Numbered from the stretch's first letter, positions 17,292 through 26,704 are shown. The stretch: 64,000 bases of DNA from Gemmatimonadota bacterium (GCA_016714015.1 JADJNZ010000001.1:434001-498000); one strand, 5' to 3'. Made by a program: numbers and translations. Notes: generated by a model not told the origin, from the letters alone.

Positions 17292-19567
17292 GCGAGCCCC
17301 CGCGAGCGGCGGATGCCCCACTCGGCGCCGAGCAGCAGGGCGAGGAGCAGGAAGACGATCGGCATGTCCCACAGGTCGAGCGCGTCGCGCACGGAGACGC
17401 CTGCGTCCGAGTACTTCACATCCTCGGCGAGCTGCGACGCGTCGTCGAGCGGGTAGTAGCGGCCGCCGGTCTCCTGCGCGATGCGCCGCAGGAGCGGCGC
17501 CCGGAGCTCGGCCTGCTCGACATCGGCCCCAGCGTCGTCCGCGAGCAGCGCGGCGGCGGGACCACGCGTCGTGTCGGCGCCCCGCACCGCCTCCGCCCCG
17601 ACGGCGTAGACGCCCGCCTCGTCGGCGACGAAGCGGCCCGTATACACGCCGTTCTCGGCGAGCGCCCACTCGAGCGGCACCTCGCTCACGCGCCCGCTCG
17701 GTGCGCGCACCGTCGCGACGACCGCCGCGTCATTGATGTCATTGAACCGCTCGTCCGCCACACGCACCCGGAGTTCCACCGGTTCGCCCGGCGCGACGCG
17801 CGTCGGCACGGCCGTCACCTCCACGCGGTCGGGCGCATCCTCGGTGAGCGCGCGCGCGAGCTGCCGCCAGAGCGTCTCGTGCGTGAGGTCCTCGACCGGC
17901 GTCCGCGGATCCATCTTCCATAGGTAGCTGTCCTGCGGGGCGAAGATCCCGGCGAGCCCGCGTCCGAAGCGCTGCGTGGCGTAGACGGTCTGGTCGATGC
18001 TCTCCCCCGCGCGCCGCCCGGTGAGCAGCGCCGTCGCACCGGGGCGCAACGACCCCAGCGCATTGACGATGGTGATGGCGGGGAGCGAGTCCCAGCGTTG
18101 CACCGTCGCCGAGTCGGTGGCCCCGAGCTGCAACGCCGGCTGGGAGAAGCCTGCCACCGTGGGACGCAGGCGCAGTTCGACGGCAGGCCCCTCGGCCTCA
18201 CGCGGGGCGCGATCGAGCGCGATCGGCAGCACTTCGGCGACCGGCGTGCCACGGAACCCGCCCTCGGCGAAGGCGGCGCGGCCGCCCAGCGCGAGCAAGC
18301 CGCCGCCGCGCACGCTCACGAACTCCGCGAGCATGCGCAGCTGGTCCGGCGTGAAGAACGACGCCTCCACGCTGCCGAGCACGATGCCGCGATACGCGAA
18401 GAGCTCCTCGCGCTTGGTGGGGAAGCCGCCGGCGAGCTCGAGCGAATCGCGTACGCCGAGGCGGAGGTACTTCTGCTCCGCGCTGCGGAGCAGCACGACG
18501 AGGTTCAGCGCACTGTCGGTCGCGACCGCGCGACGGATGAAGCCGAGCTCGTAGCGCGGCTCGCCCTCGACGTAGAGGATGCGGTCGGGTCCCTCGCGCA
18601 CCTGCACCACGCCATGGGCCTCGTTGTTCTCGGGGATCGTCTCGCGCTCGAGCGCCGCGGCGCGGACCGAGATGCGGTGCGTGCCGGGCTCCAGTTGCGC
18701 GAGCCGCACGCGCGCGCGCATCGACTCCTCGCGCGCGGGGAGCGTGACGGTCTCGGTGCCCACCACGCGCCCATCGGCCTCGGCGGTGAGGACCAGTCGC
18801 TCGCCCGCGACGCCGCGGAGCCGCAACGTCACGTCCACGAGGAGGTTGGCGCCCTGGAGGGGTCGCGCGGGCAGCGTGATGCGTTCGATCGCGACATCGC
18901 GCGGGAAGCGCTCGAGGCCGGCGCCGACGGTGAAGACCGGGATCCGGCGCGCCTTGAGCGCGAGGAGCGCGGGGTCCAACTCGCGTCCGGCGTTGTCCGC
19001 CCCATCGGTGACGACGACCATCCCGGCGATCGGCGTGCCCGCGAGTTCCTGCCGCGCGCCGTCGAGCGCGCCCGCCACGTCGGTGCGCGTGCCGAGCGTC
19101 CGGAGCCCTCCGGCGCTCGACGCCGGCCGGACGTCGGCGGCGAACCGATAGAAGCGAAGGGCGAACCGGTCGGCGAGCGCCCGAACGAGCGCCGCGGAGT
19201 CGGCGAAGACGCGCTCAGCGGCCGCGGCGCGGGACTCGTCGCCGCCGTCCTTGAGCGCCATCGAGCGCGAGTCGTCGAGCAGGACCGCGAGGACGTTGCG
19301 CTGCGGCACCGCGCTCGCGACGACGAGCGTCGGACGCGCGAGACAGGCGACGACGATGAGCAGGGCGGTGGTGCGGAGCGCGGCCAATCCGGCGCGATGC
19401 GCACGGCCGAGTCCCTGCACGCGCAGGTAGCCTCCCACCCCGACGGCCACGGCCAGCAGGGCCGCCGCGGCGAGCACCCATCCGGGGACGACCGGGCTCC
19501 AGACCAGCTCCCCTCGCTCCCAGACGCGCGCCGGATGCTTGAGGAGGAAGGTGAGCAGGGCGTCCAT
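17288..19567 (-). CDS. vWA domain membrane protein with GATase1-like domain
   Basis: A 759-residue protein and the first gene of the MoxR/vWA run. Two N-terminal transmembrane segments (about 29-48 and 63-88) precede a vWA domain whose MIDAS motif is DDSRS (98-102). Then come beta-rich Ig-like regions and a GATase1-like part (about 370-560; RILYVEGEPRYELGFI near 350, GGLLALGGRAAF near 430). A last hydrophobic segment (about 733-750) ends in RRSRG. The start ATG has AGGA five bases upstream. The candidate -10 element TACATT is at 19622-19627. It is a second vWA partner for the MoxR ATPase beside the BatA-like protein. Confidence 0.85.
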   Translation of the reverse strand: MDALLTFLLKHPARVWERGELVWSPVVPGWVLAAAALLAVAVGVGGYLRVQGLGRAHRAGLAALRTTALLIVVACLARPTLVVASAVPQRNVLAVLLDDSRSMALKDGGDESRAAAAERVFADSAALVRALADRFALRFYRFAADVRPASSAGGLRTLGTRTDVAGALDGARQELAGTPIAGMVVVTDGADNAGRELDPALLALKARRIPVFTVGAGLERFPRDVAIERITLPARPLQGANLLVDVTLRLRGVAGERLVLTAEADGRVVGTETVTLPAREESMRARVRLAQLEPGTHRISVRAAALERETIPENNEAHGVVQVREGPDRILYVEGEPRYELGFIRRAVATDSALNLVVLLRSAEQKYLRLGVRDSLELAGGFPTKREELFAYRGIVLGSVEASFFTPDQLRMLAEFVSVRGGGLLALGGRAAFAEGGFRGTPVAEVLPIALDRAPREAEGPAVELRLRPTVAGFSQPALQLGATDSATVQRWDSLPAITIVNALGSLRPGATALLTGRRAGESIDQTVYATQRFGRGLAGIFAPQDSYLWKMDPRTPVEDLTHETLWRQLARALTEDAPDRVEVTAVPTRVAPGEPVELRVRVADERFNDINDAAVVATVRAPSGRVSEVPLEWALAENGVYTGRFVADEAGVYAVGAEAVRGADTTRGPAAALLADDAGADVEQAELRAPLLRRIAQETGGRYYPLDDASQLAEDVKYSDAGVSVRDALDLWDMPIVFLLLALLLGAEWGIRRSRGLA

Positions 19568-19621
19568 GATCCTCGGAGTACGCGGACAGACGGGGTGGCG
19601 CTGGCGATATGGCGGAAGGCG

Positions 19622-19627
19622 AATGTA
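19622..19627 (-). promoter_or_regulatory. Candidate -10 element of the MoxR/vWA operon
   Basis: TACATT on the minus strand (TAnnnT pattern) lies about 55 nt upstream of the first gene of the operon. No clear -35 hexamer is seen. The 142-nt divergent gap also serves the FAD oxidoreductase gene on the other strand. Confidence 0.35.
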
Positions 19628-19709
19628 GCGCCGGGACCTGGATACCGCTCTGGGCACACGGAGCGCACCTTTCACGTTCGTACCCGACACCTCAAGGAGC
19701 GTTGCCCCC

Positions 19710-20990
19710 GTGCGCATCGGGATGGAAGTGGCGGTCGTGGGTGGTGGCATCGCCGGACTCTCGGCCGCGTGGCGGCTGAGTGCCCGCCACCGCGTGACGC
19801 TCATCGAGCGGCATGCGGTGGCCGGGATGGATGCGCATTCGCTCGACCTGCCGCACGACGGGCAATCGTTCCGCATCGACGTGCCGCTGCGCGTGATCTA
19901 CGAGGGGTACTATCCCACGCTCATCGCGTTGTATCACCGGCTGGGCGTGAAGCTGGAGCGGACCAACTACGCCGGGGCGTTCAGCCGGCTCGACGGGCCG
20001 GTCTACTACCGCTACGCCAACTGGCTGGTGGGCGGGCGCTCGGTCCCCCTCCCCGCCTTCCCGCTCGGCGGCGCCGCGATGCGCATCAACCGCGACCTCA
20101 TCCGGTTCTTCCGGATGGCGCCGGCGGAACTGCGCCGGCTGGGCGATGACGAGGAGCCGCTCGGCTCCTGGCTCGACCGGAGCGGGCTGGGACACGAGTT
20201 CACGGAAGGGTTCCTCATCCCGACGTTCGCCGCCGTCTGCACCTGCTCCAATGCCGCGGTGCGCGCCTATCCGGCGCGCGTCATCCTCGAGTACCTCACG
20301 CGCGGCCTCACGTTCGGGGGCGTGCGCCGGGTGGTGCACGGTACGCGCGAGGTCGTCGCGCGCCTGACGGAGCCGCTCGCCGAGGTGCGCTGCGGAGTGA
20401 GCGTCCGCGCGATCCGTCCCGCGCCGGACGGCGTGCGGATCTCGTGGGACGGAGGCGAGCAGCGATTCGACCAGGTGGTCGTGGCGACGCAGGCGAACCA
20501 GGCCGCGGCGATGCTCGACGCCGGCTATCGCCGCGAGCGTGACGCGCTCGAGCGCTTCGCCTACGAGTCGAGCGAGGTCGCGGTGCACACCGACGCGCGC
20601 CTCGCCCCGACGGAACGCCGGCACTGGGCGCCGGTGAACCTCATCCAGAGCCCGGAGCACGACAAGCCGATGGCGACCATCTGGATGAACCGGGTGCAGC
20701 CCGCGCTGCGCGACGCCTCACCCGTGTTCCAGACGTGGAATCCCATCCGCGACCCGCACCCCGATTCGGTGCGGGCGCGCTCGCGCTTCGAGCGGCCGGT
20801 AGTGAACGCGGCCTCGCTCGTCGGCGCGCGCGAGATGGCGATGCTGCACGCGCAGCATGGACGGCGGCTCTGGTTCTGCGGCTCCTATCTCGGCCCCGGG
20901 ATCCCGTTGCTGGAGAGTGCCGCGACGACCGCGGAGAAGGTCGCGCTCGCGATCGACGACGTGAGCGGGACGCTCGCGCGGAGCGCCTAG
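19710..20990 (+). CDS. FAD-dependent amine oxidoreductase-like protein
   Basis: A 426-residue flavoprotein. The dinucleotide-binding motif GGGIAGLSAAWRLS is at 11-24, followed after the second strand by the acidic LIERHAVAGM. The C-terminus has the second FAD contact of the amine oxidase/desaturase group (RLWFCGSYLGPGIPLLESA, about 390-408). The substrate is unknown; protoporphyrinogen oxidase, phytoene desaturase and amine oxidase relatives share this layout. The GTG at 19710 has AAGGAG ten bases upstream; an in-frame ATG lies at 19722. It stands alone between divergent and convergent genes. Confidence 0.85.
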   Translation: MRIGMEVAVVGGGIAGLSAAWRLSARHRVTLIERHAVAGMDAHSLDLPHDGQSFRIDVPLRVIYEGYYPTLIALYHRLGVKLERTNYAGAFSRLDGPVYYRYANWLVGGRSVPLPAFPLGGAAMRINRDLIRFFRMAPAELRRLGDDEEPLGSWLDRSGLGHEFTEGFLIPTFAAVCTCSNAAVRAYPARVILEYLTRGLTFGGVRRVVHGTREVVARLTEPLAEVRCGVSVRAIRPAPDGVRISWDGGEQRFDQVVVATQANQAAAMLDAGYRRERDALERFAYESSEVAVHTDARLAPTERRHWAPVNLIQSPEHDKPMATIWMNRVQPALRDASPVFQTWNPIRDPHPDSVRARSRFERPVVNAASLVGAREMAMLHAQHGRRLWFCGSYLGPGIPLLESAATTAEKVALAIDDVSGTLARSA

Positions 20991-21000
20991 GCGGCGGCGA

Positions 21001-21558
21001 TCAGGCGGACCAGACCCGCTCCGCCTGGTCGAGATGCCGATGGCAGTGTCGCACCAGCACCAGCCAGCCCGACCAGGCATCGTACTGCGCCCCCGCGACG
21101 AACGGTGATCCCACCTTCACCAGATGGAGCGGGAGGCCGTCGGCGGCGCGCAACGCCTTCTCGTGCGAGGCGAGGTGCCGCTCGAACTCGCCGCTGATGG
21201 TCGCGCGCGGCTCGTCGCCGGTGGGGACGAAGGCCGGTGGCGTCCGCACACGGCCGAGTCGCACGGAACCGAGCCGCATCAGTGGCCCCACCATCGAGCT
21301 GAGCACCGCGCCGAACATCGAGCGCTTCATGCTGCCGGAGAAGGGACCGCGCGGGCGCGCCTGCTCGGTGGCGGCCTCGAGCAACGGCTGCATCGCGCGC
21401 GCCGTGAGATTGAGGTGGGCGATGCACTCGGCGACCGACCACGACTCGGGATGGGCGCGGACGGCCCAGCGGTCATCGGGGGTGGCGGCGGAGAGACGCG
21501 CCCAGCGTGCGCGGACGGCGGTGAGCTCGTCGAGGAGGGACTGGATCTGCGGATGCAT
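21001..21558 (-). CDS. DinB-like four-helix protein
   Basis: A 185-residue protein. Its pattern fits the DinB/YfiT fold: a first helix, WSVAECIAHLN with a His at about 50 (first metal-ligand position), and a C-terminal HCHRHLDQAERV segment with the HxxxH pair (about 173-177). Such proteins are often metal-dependent thiol transferases or damage-induced proteins of unknown role. The ATG at 21558 (MHPQIQ) was chosen because an upstream extension would run into the divergent amidohydrolase gene. It converges with the FAD oxidoreductase 10 nt away. Confidence 0.8.
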   Translation of the reverse strand: MHPQIQSLLDELTAVRARWARLSAATPDDRWAVRAHPESWSVAECIAHLNLTARAMQPLLEAATEQARPRGPFSGSMKRSMFGAVLSSMVGPLMRLGSVRLGRVRTPPAFVPTGDEPRATISGEFERHLASHEKALRAADGLPLHLVKVGSPFVAGAQYDAWSGWLVLVRHCHRHLDQAERVWSA

Positions 21559-21704
21559 GTGGACCCCGGGGGAGGTGTCGGGAATCTGTGGTGTCCCGGC
21601 ACGCGATGCCACGCCCGGACGCGAGGCTCCGTACGCGAACCCCTTCCGCGTGGTTCCGGGCACGCGCAGGTTCCGGGAGCAGGCGAACCCCCACCCACCC
21701 GACG

Positions 21705-23036
21705 ATGCGCGCACGCTCCGCCCTCCTCCGTACCCTCGCGACCGCGACGGCGCTCCTGCTGCCGTCCGGGCTCAGCGCCCAAGCCTCGCGCCTCTACGCC
21801 GAACTCGATCGTCGCACCGCCGAGGTGAATGCGCGCGTGGTCGCCTGGCGTCGCGACATCCATGAGCATCCCGAGCTCGGGATGCAGGAGACCCGCACCG
21901 CGGCGCTCGTCGCGGCGCACCTGCGATCATTGGGGATGGAGGTGCGCGAGAAGGTCGGCGGCACCGGCGTCGTCGGCGTGCTGCGCGGCGGCAAGCCGGG
22001 CAAGGTCGTCGCGCTCCGGGCCGACATGGACGGACTCCCCGTGACCGAGATGACGGACCTGCCGTTCCGTTCGCGTGTGAGGACGACGTGGAACGGCAAC
22101 GAGGTGGGCGTGATGCATGCCTGCGGCCACGACAACCACGTCGCGATCCTCATGGGGGCGGCAGAGGTGCTCGCCGGGATGAAGGCGCAACTGCCCGGCA
22201 CCGTGGTGTTCCTGTTCCAGCCCGCCGAAGAGGGCCCGGGCGGGGCCGAGCCGATGATCGCCGATGGCGCGCTCGAGAACCCCAAGGTGGAAGCGATATT
22301 CGGCCTGCACGTGTGGCCCGGCCCGGCGGGCAACGTGATCTTCCGCGGGGGCCCGACGATGGCCGGCGGCAACGCACTCAACATCAAGATCAAGGGGAAG
22401 CAGACGCATGGAGCGGCGCCGTGGGGCGGCGTCGATCCCATCGTGGTCGGCTCGCAGATCGTGCTCGCGCTGCAGACCATCGTCAGCCGGCAGATCAACA
22501 TCACGCAGACACCGGCGATCGTGACGGTCGCGCAGTTCCATGGCGGCATCCGCGACAACATCATCCCCGACTCCGTGATGCTGAGCGGCACCATCCGGAC
22601 CTTCGACGCGGCGCAGCGCGAGTTCATCCTGGCGAGCGTGAAGCGGATCGCCGAGGACATCGCCTCCAGCGCGGGCGCGACGGCCACGGTGAGCCTCGAG
22701 GCGGGGTACGGCGTCACCGCGAACGACGAGGCCCTCACGCGGCGCATGGCACCGTCGATCGAGCGCGCGGTGGGCGCGGACCGCGTCTCCGTCGCGCCGC
22801 TGGTGACGGGCTCGGAGGACTTCTCGGTCTTCCAGGCGAAGGTCCCGGGCGTGTTCGTCTTCCTGGGCGTCACCCCGCGCGATCAGGATTGGCGCACGGT
22901 CGCGCAGAACCACTCGCCCTACTTCTTCGCCGACGAGTCCGCGCTCCCCGCCGGGGTGCGCACCCTGAGCTCGCTCGCGCTCGACTTCCTCACCGGCAAC
23001 ACGCCGCCGCCGATGCCGACGCGGCCGATCCAGTAG
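21705..23036 (+). CDS. M20 family metallo-amidohydrolase, exported
   Basis: A 443-residue enzyme with a signal peptide (TLATATALLLPSGLSAQ), so probably periplasmic. The M20D (hippurate/IAA-amino-acid hydrolase) core is intact: RADMDGLP at 105-112, the metal ligands in MHACGHDNH (137-145), and QPAEEG at 172-177, with the catalytic Glu175 or 176. GLHVWP and HGAAPW follow in the dimerisation and active-site loops. It likely cleaves N-acyl or N-aroyl amino acids. No obvious operon partner; it converges with the cytochrome c maturation set. Confidence 0.92.
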   Translation: MRARSALLRTLATATALLLPSGLSAQASRLYAELDRRTAEVNARVVAWRRDIHEHPELGMQETRTAALVAAHLRSLGMEVREKVGGTGVVGVLRGGKPGKVVALRADMDGLPVTEMTDLPFRSRVRTTWNGNEVGVMHACGHDNHVAILMGAAEVLAGMKAQLPGTVVFLFQPAEEGPGGAEPMIADGALENPKVEAIFGLHVWPGPAGNVIFRGGPTMAGGNALNIKIKGKQTHGAAPWGGVDPIVVGSQIVLALQTIVSRQINITQTPAIVTVAQFHGGIRDNIIPDSVMLSGTIRTFDAAQREFILASVKRIAEDIASSAGATATVSLEAGYGVTANDEALTRRMAPSIERAVGADRVSVAPLVTGSEDFSVFQAKVPGVFVFLGVTPRDQDWRTVAQNHSPYFFADESALPAGVRTLSSLALDFLTGNTPPPMPTRPIQ

Positions 23037-23047
23037 CGGCCGGAGGA

Positions 23048-23572
23048 CTAGGCGGCGAGTGCGGCCCCGCACTCGCCGCAGAAGCGGGAGTGGGCATCGG
23101 TGATGGTCGCGCCGCAACGGAGGCAGGCCCCGGCGAGGTAGGTGCCACAGTCGGAGCAGTAGAGCGCGTCCGACTCGGGGCGCGGCCCGTGCGCGGGACA
23201 GCTCGTGCCACGCGACTTCATCCGCGCGATCAACCGTTCGGCCGCGTCGGACGCGCCGGCACCGCCCGCGAGGGCGCCGTCGATGGCATCGGGATCGGCC
23301 GTCCCCGCCCCGCCCGCCGACTCCCGCGCTTGCAGCTCCGCGAGCGCACGCGGTGCATACGTCGCCTTCAGCGTCGCATAGTCCTCGGGGGAGAGCTTCC
23401 CCGTCGCCTGATCGAACTCGATCTCGCGCAGCGCCTCGAGCGCGCTCGCCTCCGGTGCGAGCTCCGGCACGTACGATCCGCGGACATGCGTGCCCGTCCC
23501 GCGGAGCAGCGGCGCCAGCACGTAGAGCAGCGCGCCGACCGCGAGCAGCGTCCCGACGATCAGGGGCAGCAT
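23048..23572 (-). CDS. CcmI-like membrane protein with C-terminal zinc ribbons
   Basis: A 174-residue protein. One transmembrane helix (about 3-20) is followed by a helical part with ALREIEFDQATGKLSPEDYATLK (48-70), the pattern seen next to the anchor in CcmI-like proteins. The C-terminal third has two CxxC zinc ribbons (YCSDCG/ACLRCG and a following FCGEC). It follows ccmH by 1 nt, so it likely helps handle apocytochrome or heme-ligation components. I know no named family for this fusion. The extreme 3' end forms a 13-bp hairpin with itself (23052-23079). Confidence 0.75.
   Translation of the reverse strand: MLPLIVGTLLAVGALLYVLAPLLRGTGTHVRGSYVPELAPEASALEALREIEFDQATGKLSPEDYATLKATYAPRALAELQARESAGGAGTADPDAIDGALAGGAGASDAAERLIARMKSRGTSCPAHGPRPESDALYCSDCGTYLAGACLRCGATITDAHSRFCGECGAALAA
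23052..23079. terminator. Hairpin at the end of the ccm genes
   Basis: The arms 23052-23064 and 23067-23079 are perfectly complementary (13 nt each, closing bases form the loop). The hairpin lies within the last codons of the zinc-ribbon gene and 16 nt after the stop of the convergent amidohydrolase gene, so it could serve both. There is no U-tract. Confidence 0.45.
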
Positions 23573-23573
23573 C

Positions 23574-24191
23574 TCAGGCGTCCTCGCGCAACGCGCGGTC
23601 GAGGCGGGCGCGATCCTCGTCGCTCATCCCCGGGATCGCGGCACCGGGGACCGACGCGCGCGCCGCCGCGGCGACCCGCGACTCGGCCGTCCACTTCCGC
23701 ACCAGCACCGTGAGCAGCACCGCGCCGGTCGCGAGCGCGACGCTCGGGGCGAAGTAGCCCGCCCAGTTGAAGCCCTCCTTCTTGGGCTCCGTCATCGCGA
23801 CCTCGCCGTACGTCTCGACGAAGGCCGCGAGGATCTCGTCGCCGTCGTAGCCGCCCGCGATGAGCCGCAGCACGTCGCGGTGCATCGCCGGCGAGACCTG
23901 GCAGGTGAAGTCCGTCGTGCGACAGGTGTAGACGTCGAGGATGCAACCGCACTGGCACTTGATGCGGTGCTCCAGCGCGTCGCGCTGATCGTCGGTGAGC
24001 TTCGGCGTCGCGCCGGGCTTGTCCGGCCGCAGCGTGGGACGGTACGCCCCCTGCTCCATGGGCGCGAAGTTCTGCGTCGCGTCCTGTCCGCCCGCGGCGC
24101 GGGCGACGAGCGCGCTGCCGAACCCCGCGGCGCCGAGGAGGAAGAGCCGTCGGTCGATCCGGTCGGGCGACCCTGCGTGGCGCGCGCTCAC
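23574..24191 (-). CDS. ccmH: CcmH-like cytochrome c biogenesis protein with Tat-type signal
   Basis: A 205-residue protein. The N-terminus DRRLFLLGAAGFGSALVA (13-30) fits a twin-arginine signal rather than a plain Sec one. The redox part is Cys-rich: KCQCGC (Cys79, Cys81, Cys83), then Cys90 and Cys97, in place of the usual RCxxCQ of CcmH. A transmembrane helix follows near 152-170. CcmH reduces or presents apocytochrome c to the CcmF heme lyase. The start is GTG at 24191, overlapping the ccmF stop (GTGA). The extra cysteines may mark a variant thiol chemistry. Confidence 0.85.
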   Translation of the reverse strand: MSARHAGSPDRIDRRLFLLGAAGFGSALVARAAGGQDATQNFAPMEQGAYRPTLRPDKPGATPKLTDDQRDALEHRIKCQCGCILDVYTCRTTDFTCQVSPAMHRDVLRLIAGGYDGDEILAAFVETYGEVAMTEPKKEGFNWAGYFAPSVALATGAVLLTVLVRKWTAESRVAAAARASVPGAAIPGMSDEDRARLDRALREDA

Positions 24192-26206
24192 GCCGACGCC
24201 ACCTCGGCCTGCGGCGCCAACTCCGCCACGTAGCCCTGCTGGCGCCGACGCGCGGACTGCGGCCACATCACGATCAGGCCGCCGAGCGCCATGAGCGTGC
24301 CGCCATGCCAGACCCAGACGACGAGCGGATTGAAGTTGATGCGGATCTCGGCCTTGCCGTTCACGACGCCGGCGAGGACGAGATACACGTCCTGGTCGTT
24401 GTGCTGGAGGATGCCGACCTCGGTGGACGGCTGGAACGTCGGGTTGCCGCGCGAATCGAAGTGCTGGCGCTTCTCGCTCGTGAGGATGTCGAGGCGCTCG
24501 CCGTCGACCTCGGGGCGGAGCGCGACCGTCACGACCTCGCGATTGAGTTGCTTGGCCGACGAGAGCCCTTCGCTCGTAAAAGTCCAGACGCGCCCGTAGG
24601 GATCGACGGCCTTGTAGCTCTCGCCGTCGGCGAGCGAGACGTCGTACTCCTTCTTGAACGCCATGCCGGCGAACGCGGCGAACATGATCACGATCCCGGC
24701 GTGCACCACGTAGCCGCCGTAGCGGCGGCGATTGCGCGCGACGAGGCGGCCGAGCGCGACGACGGGGTTCTCGCCGTACATCCGGCGACGCGCCCCGACG
24801 CCCTTCCAGAACTCCTGGATGATCGTGCCGGCGACGAAGCCGGCGAGGGTGAACGAGACGAGGGGATAGAACTTCCGCATCCCGAGCACCATCAGCGCCG
24901 CGCCGACGAGCAGGCCGAAGGCCGCGGGGCCCGCGAACTGCCGCTGGATGTTGTGCACGCTCGCCTTGCGCCACGCGATGAGCGGCCCGATACCGGTGAG
25001 CGCGAGGAGGAGCAGGCCGAGCGGCACGTTCACCGCGTTGAAGAACGACTCGCCGACCGTGATCTTGGAGCCGCGCACCGCTTCGGACAGGATGGGGAAG
25101 AGCGTCCCCCAGAGCACGCTGAACGCGATGCCGACGAGGACGAGGTTGTTGTAGAGGAAGGCGGCCTCGCGGCTGATCATCGCCTCGAGCTGCGCCTTGG
25201 CCTCGAGGTCCTGGAGCCGCTGCGACACCAGGATGCTCGTCGCGACGATGGCCAGCACCATGAAGGTCGCGAACCAGGTGCCCACGGGACTCTGCGCGAA
25301 CGAGTGCACCGACTGGATCACGCCGGAGCGCGTGATGAAGGTGCCGAGCACGCTGAGGAGGAACGTCCCCACCACGAGGGTGACGTTCCACTTCCGGAGC
25401 ATGCCGCGCTTCTCCTGGATCATGATCGAGTGGAGGAACGCGGTCCCGGTGAGCCAGGGGAGCAGCGAGGCGTTCTCCACCGGGTCCCACATCCAGTAGC
25501 CACCCCAGCCGAGCTCGACGTACGCCCACCACATCCCCATCACGATGCCGAGCGTGAGGAAGACCCAGCTCACGAGCGACCAGCGGCGCACTGCGCCGAG
25601 CCAGGCCGCATCGAGGCGTCGCGTGACGAGCGCGGCGATGGCGAAGCCGAATGGGATCGCGGTCGCGACGTAGCCGAGGTAGAGGAGCGGAGGATGGATC
25701 GCCATCGCCGGGTTCTGCAACTGCGGGTTGAGCCCGCGGCCGTCGGCGGGGACCCAGTCGAGGCGCTCGAACGGGTTGGTCGCGAGCGCGGTGGTCGCGA
25801 CGAAGAAGAGGAGCACGAGCGCGTTGGTGCCCGTGACCCAGGGCATCAGCTCGCGGTTCGCGTTGCGGTTGGCCCAGGTCGCGAGCCCCGCGTAGCCGGC
25901 CAGCACGAGGCACCAGAAGAGCATCGAGCCCGACTGGCCGCCCCAGAAGGCCGAGATCTTGTAGACGGTGGGGAGGTTCGCGCTCGTGAACGAGGCGACG
26001 TAGGCGAGCGAGAAGTCGCTCGTGAGCAGCGCGGTCCAGAGGCCGGCCGACGCGAGGATGACGAACCCGACGCCGGCGTAGAGGCCGCGTTCACCGGAGG
26101 CGACGAGGTCCGCGCGGCGGAGCGTGCCGCCGGCGAACGAGGTCGTCGCGGACCAAGCGCACATGAGCAGCGCGATCCAGAGGGACAGCTCGCCGACGAG
26201 GATCAT
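24188..26206 (-). CDS. ccmF: Heme lyase subunit CcmF
   Basis: A 672-residue polytopic inner membrane protein. It attaches heme from holo-CcmE to apocytochrome c with CcmH. The tryptophan-rich WWD heme-binding signature is clear, from GMWWAYVELGWGGYWMWDPVE (about 224-244). IHPPLLYLGY (170-179) and a large periplasmic segment are also present. It lies 3 nt after ccmE and overlaps ccmH by 4 nt. No ccmA, B, C or D is in the window, so these must be elsewhere. Confidence 0.97.
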   Translation of the reverse strand: MILVGELSLWIALLMCAWSATTSFAGGTLRRADLVASGERGLYAGVGFVILASAGLWTALLTSDFSLAYVASFTSANLPTVYKISAFWGGQSGSMLFWCLVLAGYAGLATWANRNANRELMPWVTGTNALVLLFFVATTALATNPFERLDWVPADGRGLNPQLQNPAMAIHPPLLYLGYVATAIPFGFAIAALVTRRLDAAWLGAVRRWSLVSWVFLTLGIVMGMWWAYVELGWGGYWMWDPVENASLLPWLTGTAFLHSIMIQEKRGMLRKWNVTLVVGTFLLSVLGTFITRSGVIQSVHSFAQSPVGTWFATFMVLAIVATSILVSQRLQDLEAKAQLEAMISREAAFLYNNLVLVGIAFSVLWGTLFPILSEAVRGSKITVGESFFNAVNVPLGLLLLALTGIGPLIAWRKASVHNIQRQFAGPAAFGLLVGAALMVLGMRKFYPLVSFTLAGFVAGTIIQEFWKGVGARRRMYGENPVVALGRLVARNRRRYGGYVVHAGIVIMFAAFAGMAFKKEYDVSLADGESYKAVDPYGRVWTFTSEGLSSAKQLNREVVTVALRPEVDGERLDILTSEKRQHFDSRGNPTFQPSTEVGILQHNDQDVYLVLAGVVNGKAEIRINFNPLVVWVWHGGTLMALGGLIVMWPQSARRRQQGYVAELAPQAEVASA

Positions 26207-26209
26207 GGC

Positions 26210-26704
26210 TTACTGCGGCGTCTTCGTCGGGGCGGCCGCGGTGTCGGCGGGATGGGGCGGCTGGGCACCGTTCTTGTACGCCTCGCGCATGGCCGGCGAG
26301 TAGCTCTCCGGCGCGGCCTCGTAGCGCGACGCGCACTTCGCGAGCAGCGTGGTCGCGTGGAAGACGCCGTCATCGCCCAGGCGACCCTCGACGACCACGT
26401 CCACCGAGTCGCTGAAGGTGTCGGGGATGATGCCGCGGTAGTCGACCTTGTAGGTCGCCTTGCCGTCGGTCATGTCGAATCGCACGCGCTTGCCGCTCGA
26501 ATCGCGCTCGACCGAGCCGTGGACGACGCGCGCGCCGACCTTCACCCCGGTGCGCTTGATGCCCGGGTCCTCGAGGACCTTGGCTTCGAGCTCGGCGGGC
26601 GTCAGGAAGTAGACCGCGGTGTCCTTGATGGCACCGGCCATGAGGAAACCCGCGGTCCCGAGGACCAGCGCGCCGCCGATGAGGAACTTGGAACGTGCCT
26701 GCAT
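26210..26704 (-). CDS. ccmE: Heme chaperone CcmE, CxxxY type
   Basis: A 164-residue protein with an N-terminal transmembrane anchor (7-26) and the OB-fold domain of CcmE (about 30-130). In classic CcmE the covalent heme ligand is a His in LAKHDExY; here the same position reads LLAKCASRY, with Cys124 and Tyr128, the CxxxY variant known from Desulfovibrio and archaeal-type systems (system I*). It carries heme from CcmC to CcmF. ATG start with GGAG six bases upstream, and a candidate -10 element TATATT at 26731-26736. Confidence 0.93.
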   Translation of the reverse strand: MQARSKFLIGGALVLGTAGFLMAGAIKDTAVYFLTPAELEAKVLEDPGIKRTGVKVGARVVHGSVERDSSGKRVRFDMTDGKATYKVDYRGIIPDTFSDSVDVVVEGRLGDDGVFHATTLLAKCASRYEAAPESYSPAMREAYKNGAQPPHPADTAAAPTKTPQ

